From Deltaproteobacteria bacterium (GTDB lineage Bacteria; Desulfobacterota; DSM-4660; Desulfatiglandales; Desulfatiglandaceae), in the NCBI GenBank assembly GCA_021737785.1, contig JAIPDI010000007.1, positions 62,001 to 126,000 on the forward strand: 64,000 nucleotides of DNA. Direction: 5' to 3'. The notes beneath the pieces are model-generated. The model worked only from the letters and a program-made list of their open reading frames with translations, made no database searches and was not told where the DNA came from. This document shows positions 43,291-50,614 of the stretch, one piece after another. Position 1 is the stretch's first letter; each line of letters begins with the position of its first letter. A program made the translations under genes and the position numbers.

Positions 43291-44528
43291 TGGAAAATAT
43301 GGCCCGGGAGGCCCGGGAGGCCTCACGGCAGCTCCGGAGAATGGGGAGGCGGCAGAAGGATGATGCCCTGGAGCTGATGGCAACGCGGCTTCTGGAGCAC
43401 CAGGAAGAGATCGTCCGGGAAAACCAAAAGGACCTGGCCCTGGCAAGAGAAACAGGCCTCTCCACGGCCATGATCGACCGCCTGACCCTGGATGCCTCGG
43501 TCATAGCGGATATCGCGGGGGGTCTTCGGGAGGTGGCGGGCCTGCCCGATCCGGTGGGGGAGATTACGGGCATGTGGAAACGGCCCAACGGGCTTCAGGT
43601 AGGCCGGGTCCGGATCCCCCTGGGCGTTATCGGATTTATCTATGAATCCCGACCCAACGTGACCGTGGATGCGGCAGGCCTGTGCCTCAAATCGGGCAAT
43701 GCAGTGATCCTGAAGGGGGGCTCTGAGGCCATCCATTCCAATATGATCCTGGGTCGCATCCTGGGTGAGGCCTTGACCGAGACCGGGATTTCCCGAAAGG
43801 CCATCCAGGTCATACCGACCACCGACCGGGAGGCCGTTACCCTCCTGATCGGTCTGGAAGAGTGGATCGACGTCATCATTCCAAGGGGGGGCGAAGGCCT
43901 CATCAGATTCGTCACCAGCCATTCCAGGATCCCGGTATTGAAGCATTACAAAGGCGTCTGCCACGTCTATGTGGACCGGTCCGCCTCCGTCCAAACGGCG
44001 GAGGAGATCTGTTATAATGCCAAGGTCCAGAGGCCCGGGGTCTGCAACGCCATGGAAACCCTCCTGGTGCATGAGGCCGTAGCCCCGAATTTTTTGCCGA
44101 AAATGGTGAAGCGGTTTCGGGATGCGGGCGTCGAGATCCGGGGATGTCCCCGATGTCTGGACATCATCCCGGACATCCGCCCGGCAGAAGAGGCCGACTG
44201 GCCTGCGGAGTTCCTGGACCTGATCCTTGCCGTCAAGATCGTTACCGATATGGATGAGGCCCTCGATCATATCGAAACCTATGGATCCCGGCATACGGAG
44301 GCCATTATTACCCGCGATTATGAGCGGTCCCAGCGGTTCCTGGCAGAGGTGGATTCCTCCGTGGTCCTGGTCAACGCCTCCACCCGGTTCAACGACGGCA
44401 ACCAGCTGGGACTCGGCGCCGAGATCGGGATCAATACCTCCAAGCTGCACGCGTTCGGCCCTATGGGGTTGGAGGAACTGACCACCACCAAATTTATCGT
44501 CTACGGGCAAGGCCAGACGAGAGATTAA
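43272..44528 (+). CDS. proA: Glutamate-5-semialdehyde dehydrogenase
   Basis: The 418-residue protein matches ProA: '[35 protein letters not shown]', '[32 protein letters not shown]' and the catalytic cysteine in '[19 protein letters not shown]'. It reduces gamma-glutamyl phosphate with NADPH to the semialdehyde, the second step of proline synthesis. It starts inside the end of proB and is followed by nadD after 20 bases. Confidence 0.97.
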   Translation: MRLSHMMENMAREAREASRQLRRMGRRQKDDALELMATRLLEHQEEIVRENQKDLALARETGLSTAMIDRLTLDASVIADIAGGLREVAGLPDPVGEITGMWKRPNGLQVGRVRIPLGVIGFIYESRPNVTVDAAGLCLKSGNAVILKGGSEAIHSNMILGRILGEALTETGISRKAIQVIPTTDREAVTLLIGLEEWIDVIIPRGGEGLIRFVTSHSRIPVLKHYKGVCHVYVDRSASVQTAEEICYNAKVQRPGVCNAMETLLVHEAVAPNFLPKMVKRFRDAGVEIRGCPRCLDIIPDIRPAEEADWPAEFLDLILAVKIVTDMDEALDHIETYGSRHTEAIITRDYERSQRFLAEVDSSVVLVNASTRFNDGNQLGLGAEIGINTSKLHAFGPMGLEELTTTKFIVYGQGQTRD

Positions 44529-44548
44529 AGGCCCATCAGGAGGGCTTT

Positions 44549-45193
44549 TTGAAAATCGGCATTTTGGGCGGGACATTTGATCCGATTCATTTAGGGCATC
44601 TTCGTTCTGCAGAGGAAATATGCCAGCGGCTGGATCTGGAAAAGGTATATCTGATCCCTTCCGCATCCCCCCCGCACAAGACAGACGAGGCCGTTACGCC
44701 ATTCAATCACCGGTTGGCCATGACCCGGCTGGCCGCAGATATTTCTCCCTGCCTTGAAGCCATGGACCTGGAAGGAAGGCGACCCGGGCATTCCTATTCC
44801 ATTGAGACCCTCAGGGAACTCCACCATATCGTCGGTCCGGACGTAGACATCTTTTTTATCCTGGGCATGGACGCCTTTTTGGAGATCACCACCTGGAAGG
44901 AATACGAGCATCTGTTTGACTATGCCCACTTCATCATCATCAACCGTCCCGGCTTTGAGACAGTCAAGCTCAGGGAGGCAGTGTCGCGTCTGGGGATGGG
45001 GACCCAACCGGCAACAACAGGTGCGGATTTTTTTACGGCCCCGTCCGGCAAGACGGTGCGGTTGGTGAATACGACCCTCATGGATATATCTTCCACCCGC
45101 ATCAGGGAGATGGTAAGGGACAAGAGGTCGATTCGCTTCCTGGTCCCTGAGAGTGTCGGCATATATATTGCCAAAAACGGACTTTATCGGTAA
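44549..45193 (+). CDS. nadD: Nicotinate-nucleotide adenylyltransferase
   Basis: The 214-residue protein begins at TTG with 'KIGILGGTFDPIHLGHLRSAEE', the nucleotidyltransferase GxFxPxHxGH motif. It also carries 'SASPPHKTDEAVTPFNHRLAM', 'FILGMDAFLEITTWKEY' and 'ISSTRIREMV' (the ISxTxxR motif). It makes nicotinate adenine dinucleotide in NAD synthesis. AGGAGG precedes the start. Order obgE-proB-proA-nadD-rsfS is common in bacteria. It is followed by a hairpin at 45199-45244. Confidence 0.96.
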   Translation: MKIGILGGTFDPIHLGHLRSAEEICQRLDLEKVYLIPSASPPHKTDEAVTPFNHRLAMTRLAADISPCLEAMDLEGRRPGHSYSIETLRELHHIVGPDVDIFFILGMDAFLEITTWKEYEHLFDYAHFIIINRPGFETVKLREAVSRLGMGTQPATTGADFFTAPSGKTVRLVNTTLMDISSTRIREMVRDKRSIRFLVPESVGIYIAKNGLYR

Positions 45194-45198
45194 GATAG

Positions 45199-45244
45199 AT
45201 AGTGCCTGAACGAAAATCACGCCTTGGCGTGATTCAGGCACTAT
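45199..45244. terminator. Long hairpin after nadD
   Basis: ATAGTGCCTGAA (45199-45210) pairs with TTCAGGCACTAT (45233-45244). An inner stem ATCACGCC/GGCGTGAT (45216-45223 with 45226-45233) follows after a CGAAA bulge. There is no strong U-run downstream, so it may be a terminator or a palindromic repeat. Confidence 0.5.
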
Positions 45245-45465
45245 TGAATATTCAAGAATTTAAAATTGAAAACCGATGGAACAAAATTTACATTAACAGA
45301 ACCTCTTCTCATATTTCACTATTTCTTGATTTTCCGGGTTTCCGTTCGGGTACCAGATAAAGACAGATGGACGTCCATAGACCCGGCGTTCACATATGTC
45401 ATTCTCACCCGGATGCCGTTGCCGATTGATGTATCCGTCATCGGCACGGAAAGACTGTATTACGA

Positions 45466-45837
45466 ATGATGCAATCCATTGATAAAGCACGGCTCTGTCT
45501 GAAGGCCATCAGGGAACGGAAGGCCCTGGTTCCGGTCCTGTTGTATGTGGAGGCCCTCACATCGGTTGCCGATTATTTTCTGATTACCAGCGGGAGTTCC
45601 ACCCGGCAGGTTCAGGCCATTGCCCGCCATCTCCAGAGGACCCTGCGGGACGCAGGCCTTCGATGCTATGGCGCGGAAGGGGAACAGGAGGGCCAGTGGG
45701 TTCTTTTGGACTACGGAGATGTAATCATTCACATATTTTACCAGCCGCTCAGGGAATTTTATGACCTGGAGGGGCTCTGGAGCGAGGCCCCGCAGGTGGA
45801 GGCGGATGGTGCGGCTTCAGAGGATGTTGCCCCATGA
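45466..45837 (+). CDS. rsfS: Ribosome silencing factor RsfS
   Basis: The 123-residue protein matches RsfS/Iojap: 'VPVLLYVEALTSVADYFLITSGSSTRQVQAIA' and 'GAEGEQEGQWVLLDYGDVIIHIFYQPLREFYDLEGLW'. It binds L14 and blocks subunit joining during slow growth. There are two consecutive ATGs at 45466 and 45469, and no strong ribosome-binding site. It is separated from nadD by a hairpin and about 220 bases, and overlaps the next gene by four bases. Confidence 0.95.
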   Translation: MMQSIDKARLCLKAIRERKALVPVLLYVEALTSVADYFLITSGSSTRQVQAIARHLQRTLRDAGLRCYGAEGEQEGQWVLLDYGDVIIHIFYQPLREFYDLEGLWSEAPQVEADGAASEDVAP

Positions 45838-47249
45838 ACAGGATATGCCGCGCCCTTCGTTACGGGGTTGTCTTTGCATGCACCTTGTCCCTGTTGTCGT
45901 ATGCGCCGTCTCCATATGTGTCTGAGGCGTCCGCCCTTTCCATTGAAGACGAGCGCGAGATGGGGGAGGAATTCATGGCCCAGGTGCTGGCCCAGCTCCA
46001 GCTCGTGGATGATCCGTTTGTCAATCAATACATCAACGACCTGGGTCAATACCTGATCCGTCCTCTGGAAACCAAGAGCTTCCCTTTTAATTTCTATGTG
46101 ATCAAAGACCCTACCTTGAATGCCTTTGCCGCGCCGGGAGGCCATATTTTCGTATTTTCCGGGCTGATAGAGGCCATGGACAGCATCGATGAGCTGGCTG
46201 CGGTCATCTGTCACGAAATCGGCCATATCTCGGCAAGACATCTGTCCCAGCGAATTGAACAGAGCAAGACCATCGGGCTGGCGACGCTGGCCGGGATCCT
46301 GGCCGGGATGCTCCTCGGGGGCGAGGTTGCGGGGGCTATAATGACCGGGTCCATCGCGGCCGGAATGCAGGCGCAGCTGCATTACAGCAGGGAGGACGAA
46401 CGACAGGCCGACCAACTGAGCTTCAAGTACATGACGCCGACCGGATTTGATCCGGAGGGAATGATTCACGCCCTGAATAAGATCCAGAAAGGGAGCTATT
46501 TAGGCACGGGCAAGATTCCGGCCTATCTCCTCACCCATCCCACGGGTCCCGAAAGGATGGCCAACTTAGAATCAATGCTGAATAAGAACGCCTCGAAGAC
46601 ATTGAGCCGGGAAGCCGCCCTGCTCGAGTCCCGCTTTCCCGCATTCAAGACCGTGATCACGGCCAAGTGCCTCGATCCCCGCGATGCGGAAAGGGTATTT
46701 AAAAAAGAGCTGGAGAAGGATCCCGCTGCTCCGCTCGCCCATTTCGGCCTCGGAATGGCGTATATGGAACAATCCAGTTATGACCGGGCCATCGAAGAGC
46801 TGAAGCAATCGCTTGAAGCGCAACCTGATTTCATCCCTGCTTTGAGGGCTCTCGGAGAGGTCTATCAGATGAACGGCCAGGACAAAGAGGCCGAGGCCGT
46901 ATTGGAGAAGGTCCTCAGACTGGACCATGGGGATAAGACCGCTCTCTTCCTCTTGGGGGTTACCTACGAAAGCGCCGGCCGGAATCGGGAGGCCCTCCGG
47001 TTTTTTGAAAAGCTTTCCTATCTTCCGCCGGTAAGAAACGACGTATTTTACCACTTAGGCCTTTTGTACGGGAGGGAAAAGCGGCTGGCGCTCGCCCACT
47101 ATTATTTCGGAGTCTATTTCAAGAGAATCGGGGAAACTCAAAAGGCCGAATTCCATTTCAAAAAGGCCGGGGAGCTGGCCAGGGAAGATCCGGACCTCCG
47201 GAAAAAAATCCAAAAAGAAACAGAGGAGCCCGGACGGGAAGCGTCGTGA
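45834..47249 (+). CDS. M48 family metalloprotease with TPR region (BepA-like)
   Basis: The 471-residue protein has a signal peptide ('MNRICRALRYGVVFACTLSLLSYA'). A zinc protease domain has 'HEIGHISARHLSQR' and the third ligand Glu in 'EDERQADQLSFKYM'. A hydrophobic segment (about 160-185) and at least three TPR units follow ('AHFGLGMAYMEQSSYDRAIEELKQSL', 'LRALGEVYQMNGQDKEAEAVLEKVL'). This is the arrangement of BepA/YfgC, a periplasmic chaperone-protease for outer-membrane assembly. It overlaps the rsfS stop by four bases. Confidence 0.92.
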   Translation: MNRICRALRYGVVFACTLSLLSYAPSPYVSEASALSIEDEREMGEEFMAQVLAQLQLVDDPFVNQYINDLGQYLIRPLETKSFPFNFYVIKDPTLNAFAAPGGHIFVFSGLIEAMDSIDELAAVICHEIGHISARHLSQRIEQSKTIGLATLAGILAGMLLGGEVAGAIMTGSIAAGMQAQLHYSREDERQADQLSFKYMTPTGFDPEGMIHALNKIQKGSYLGTGKIPAYLLTHPTGPERMANLESMLNKNASKTLSREAALLESRFPAFKTVITAKCLDPRDAERVFKKELEKDPAAPLAHFGLGMAYMEQSSYDRAIEELKQSLEAQPDFIPALRALGEVYQMNGQDKEAEAVLEKVLRLDHGDKTALFLLGVTYESAGRNREALRFFEKLSYLPPVRNDVFYHLGLLYGREKRLALAHYYFGVYFKRIGETQKAEFHFKKAGELAREDPDLRKKIQKETEEPGREAS

Positions 47250-47476
47250 AATCGGGGCTTTGTATCTCAGTACGCCTTGTTTTATAAACTCACACGGAGC
47301 CACCCCGAGTGAAACAACACAGAAAAGGTTTCACGGGGCAGGCAAAGAACACAGAGAAAAGGGCATGTTTCCGTTTCTTTACCGAAAAATTCTTTGTGTG
47401 CTTTGGTCTCTGTGTGAGTCCCGCCCTGGCGGGATTGATTGCGGCGATGCCGCGTTAGAAGGAAAGGAGGTCAGCC
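47250..47476. other. Intergenic region with an 'ACAGAG / CTTTGTGTG' type repeat
   Basis: About 47290-47430 contains an imperfect inverted repeat built from 'cacagaaaagg', 'aacacagagaaaag' and, on the other side, 'ctttgtgtgctttggtctctgtgtg'. Similar degenerate text is common between genes in environmental bacteria. The strong fba ribosome-binding site AAGGAGG is at the right edge. Confidence 0.5.
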
Positions 47477-48772
47477 ATGACTGTTCATACGGGAAATGAC
47501 TCAAAGGAATTTGAAAAGGCGCTCGAGATCGGTCGTCCACCCAACATCAAGGGCGTATTCCCCCATTCCAGGGCCCTGATCGTCAGCGGGAAGGTGATTG
47601 ACCGGGCACTCACCAAAAAAGGAAAGGCCATGACCATCGCGGCCAACGGCCGGAACCGGTTTGTGATTTACGGGGCCCTCAAGGCGGCCCAGAGGGCCAA
47701 TGCCGCCATTATCATCGAAATCGCCAAATCCGAGGGAGGCGCCACCCCTTATTGTGCAATCAACTACTGGAACATGGCCACCCACACGGATGCCATCATG
47801 AATGAGCTGGGCATTACGGTCCCGGTAGCCATCCATGCGGATCATTACGGCATCAAGGGTGCCAAGGACGTGGAGGCGGCAAAGACCGAGATCCCGTCCA
47901 TGTTTGACGCGGGCATCACCTCGGTGGCCATTGATGCATCACACCTGCCTGACGATGAAAATCTTCTGGCCAGCCTGACCTTGAGTCCCTATCTGCCCCG
48001 GTGGGCGGGATATGAGACCGAGGTGGGCGAGATAAAGGGGAAGGAGGGCCTCTCCACCCCCGGCGAGGCATTGTTCTTGATTCAGGGTCTCAATGCCCAC
48101 GACATCTTCCCGGACTGGATCGCCCTCAATAACGGGACCACCCACGGGATCGAGGCAAGCGATGCGGGAATCCAGGTGCCCCTGACCGTTGAGATCCACA
48201 ACGCCCTGGCCAAATACAATGTCTCAGGCGCCCAGCATGGGACCTCCGGCAACAGCTCCGAACGTCTCAGAGAGATTACCCAACAGACCCGTACCACCAA
48301 GGCCAATGTGGCAACGGCCCTCCAGATGATTTCGTGGGGGGTGCAGGTCAATGAATTCGGCAATGCCATCTTAGACGACAGCGGCGAATTCCTGAAGGTC
48401 TCCTCCAACGGCGTGACCGATGAGATGTGGGGACAGATGGTGGCTTATGCCAAGAAAGAAGGACTTAAGGGGGGGAACTATAAGAAGCTCAATCTCCCCT
48501 TTGAGAACAAGCTGCTGGGCCTTCCCCGGGAGATCCGGGAGAGGATGGTAAAGGGGGTGGAGGACTTTGTCTATGACCTTCTGGTCAATGTTTTTAACGC
48601 CCGGGATACCGCTCCTCTGGGCATAGAGGCCATCTTGAAGGCAGGTTCCCATGATCTGGGTCCCAAAGGGAATCGGATCGAGGATCCGGCCCAATGGACA
48701 GAGGCCAGGATACGGGAGAGGGCCGCCGGGTTCGGTGCGAAAAAAGGCGGTGCAGGCAATTTTGATGATTAG
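47477..48772 (+). CDS. fba: Class II fructose-bisphosphate aldolase-like protein
   Basis: The 431-residue protein is a class II aldolase: 'VPVAIHADHYGIKG' carries zinc ligands and the catalytic Asp. 'YETEVGEIKGKEGLSTPGEAL' and 'ALNNGTTHG' hold further ligands, and 'SGAQHGTSGNSSERLREI' is in the loop region. It is longer than the common 300-350-residue form, mainly by a C-terminal extension ('GVEDFVYDLLVNVFNARDTAPLG'). It splits fructose 1,6-bisphosphate in glycolysis or gluconeogenesis. The very strong AAGGAGG suggests high expression. Confidence 0.9.
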   Translation: MTVHTGNDSKEFEKALEIGRPPNIKGVFPHSRALIVSGKVIDRALTKKGKAMTIAANGRNRFVIYGALKAAQRANAAIIIEIAKSEGGATPYCAINYWNMATHTDAIMNELGITVPVAIHADHYGIKGAKDVEAAKTEIPSMFDAGITSVAIDASHLPDDENLLASLTLSPYLPRWAGYETEVGEIKGKEGLSTPGEALFLIQGLNAHDIFPDWIALNNGTTHGIEASDAGIQVPLTVEIHNALAKYNVSGAQHGTSGNSSERLREITQQTRTTKANVATALQMISWGVQVNEFGNAILDDSGEFLKVSSNGVTDEMWGQMVAYAKKEGLKGGNYKKLNLPFENKLLGLPREIRERMVKGVEDFVYDLLVNVFNARDTAPLGIEAILKAGSHDLGPKGNRIEDPAQWTEARIRERAAGFGAKKGGAGNFDD

Positions 48773-48776
48773 GGGT

Positions 48777-48985
48777 CTGGATGCTGGATGCTCGATACTG
48801 GATACTGGGTGCTGGATACTTGAAACTGGTTACTCGTAGCTGGTTTAGGGATACAGGCGCCTGGCTGACGGCTCATAGCTCATGGTTGCTGGGATAGTGC
48901 ATTTTTTCTGACATCTGACATCCGACTTCTGACTTCTGGTATTTGATTCTGGATGCTCGATACTGGATATTGGAGATGCTGGATG
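48777..48985. repeat. Degenerate heptanucleotide repeats
   Basis: Two blocks (48777-48842 and 48899-48985) are made of imperfect seven-base units such as 'ctggatg', 'ctggata', 'ctcgata' and 'ctgacat/ctgactt'. They flank a stretch with 'ggctgacggctcatagctcatgg'. There is no gene here. Such blocks are typical non-coding spacer repeats. A palindrome-like order (units on both sides) may fold the RNA. Confidence 0.65.
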
Positions 48986-49099
48986 GGGGCATATCTAAAG
49001 CTTTCGGACAGGCAAGTGGATTATTATCGGTCACCCCCTTGTAAGAAGGCGGGACCTTGGCGTCTTGGTGCCTTTGTGTGAAAAATTTTGGTTGTGACA

Positions 49100-50152
49100 A
49101 TGACAAAAAACCAGACTGAGAATCGCTTCCCCCATCACTGGATCGATGCCATTCAGGTGGAAGACCGGGTTTCGGGCTGTTACCTGGTCAAGGAAAAGCG
49201 CGTGGCAAAGACGCGTAATGGAAATGCATTTTTGAGCCTGACCCTGGCGGACAGGACCGGCGAGATATCGGCAAAGATCTGGGAAAACGCTGAGTCGGTT
49301 TCAGGGCTTTTTCATGAGGGAGATATCGTCCAGGTGGAAGGGAAGGCCGGTTCCTACCGTGATCAGATCCAGATCACCGTCTCCGGCCTGGATCTGTTCA
49401 ATGAACCGCCGGATCCGGAAATCTTTCTTGAGAAAAGTCCCGAAGATCCGTCGACCATGGTCCGCGCCCTCCGGGAAATTCTCCGGGGGATACAGGATGT
49501 GCATCTGAGAGGACTGGTGGACAGTTTCCTGGGGGATCGGGAGTTTATGGCCCGGTTTAAAAGGGCCCCGGCTGCAAAAACCTTTCACCACGGTTATTTA
49601 GGGGGCCTCCTGGAGCATACCTTGTCGGTCTGTCGAATGGCCGTACATGCGGTCGATCATTATCCCCAGCTGAACCGGGACCTCCTCATCACATCGGCCT
49701 TTCTCCACGATATCGGCAAGATCAGGGAACTTACATACGATCTTCTCATCGACTATACGGATGAAGGACGATTGGTCGGTCATCTGGTACTGGGTGCGGG
49801 CATGGTCGATGAGAAGTTGAAGGGATTCCCTGATTTTCCACAGGGACTGGCCGTTCGATTAAGACATCTGATCCTGAGTCACCACGGCCAGTACGATTTC
49901 GGGTCCCCCAAGGCGCCCAAGTTCTTGGAGGCCTTTGCCCTCCATCTGATAGACGATCTCGATGCCAAGATAAACGGTCTCGGCCGGTTCATGGAAAGGG
50001 ACCGGCACGAGGGGTCTTGGACCGATTTCAACAGGATGTTCGGCAGGTACTTCCTCAAGGGCGAGATAGAACCGGCCCAAACGACCTCACAAGGGCCTGA
50101 AACGACCGACAACCGGCAGGGCACCCTCTTTTCATCCCCTCGGGATCTGTAG
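49100..50152 (+). CDS. OB-fold / HD-domain exonuclease-like protein (YhaM-like)
   Basis: Residues about 10-110 form an OB-fold ('KEKRVAKTRNGNAFLSLTLADRTGEISAKIW'). Residues about 150-310 form an HD domain ('HHGYLGGLLEHTLSVCRMA', 'ITSAFLHDIGKIRELTYD' and 'LSHHGQYDFGSPKAPKF'). The same two-domain arrangement occurs in YhaM/CBF1-type 3'-5' exoribonucleases. A C-terminal tail of about 40 residues is not conserved in type. ATG 49100 is chosen; GTG 49094 and TTG 49088 are also open. The start signal is weak. Confidence 0.82.
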   Translation: MTKNQTENRFPHHWIDAIQVEDRVSGCYLVKEKRVAKTRNGNAFLSLTLADRTGEISAKIWENAESVSGLFHEGDIVQVEGKAGSYRDQIQITVSGLDLFNEPPDPEIFLEKSPEDPSTMVRALREILRGIQDVHLRGLVDSFLGDREFMARFKRAPAAKTFHHGYLGGLLEHTLSVCRMAVHAVDHYPQLNRDLLITSAFLHDIGKIRELTYDLLIDYTDEGRLVGHLVLGAGMVDEKLKGFPDFPQGLAVRLRHLILSHHGQYDFGSPKAPKFLEAFALHLIDDLDAKINGLGRFMERDRHEGSWTDFNRMFGRYFLKGEIEPAQTTSQGPETTDNRQGTLFSSPRDL

Positions 50153-50380
50153 CGTTCTCTCACCCACGGCATCATAACCACCCCTAACCTCGGTCTTCAG
50201 CGAATGGGGCAGAGGAGAAAAGAGCCGCTCAGCCTCGCCGGGAACGACGTGGTACCGGAAAAGCTGCCCGTGGTCGTGCTTGTCCCTGCCCGGTCGCTCT
50301 TTTCATGTGACAACCGGTTGATATCATAGGACAAGAAATATATTTTTGTCGTCTAATAGATGCAAAGGAAGGATCGAACG

Positions 50381-50614
50381 ATGAGATACAAAAACTTTGT
50401 TAACTGCTTCATAGGAGCACTATTCATTCTGACAGGGTGCACGACCATTCCCCAAAAACCCAACTATGTGGACGACAATTCCTGGGTTGCCAAATCAATC
50501 AGCATCGACAAGCCTGTTGATGTGTTTTATGTCTACCCCACCATCCATGTCGCAAAAACCCCGCCGAACATGGACGTTTCCGACCACCCTGAATTTATGT
50601 ATGCTGCCCTATGA
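50381..50614 (+). pseudogene. Truncated DUF3089-type lipoprotein
   Basis: The frame starts at ATG 50381, with AAGGAAGG at the right distance. It encodes a lipoprotein signal ('NFVNCFIGALFILTGC') followed by 'DKPVDVFYVYPTIHVAKT', which matches the opening of the DUF3089 alpha/beta-hydrolase-like family. A full member has about 300 residues, but this one stops after 77, exactly where the SNF2 helicase gene starts. It therefore looks like a gene cut by a rearrangement. Confidence 0.7.

Noticed and set aside
43323-44666. Minus-strand open frame of 447 codons opposite proA
   Set aside because: Shadow of proA and nadD.
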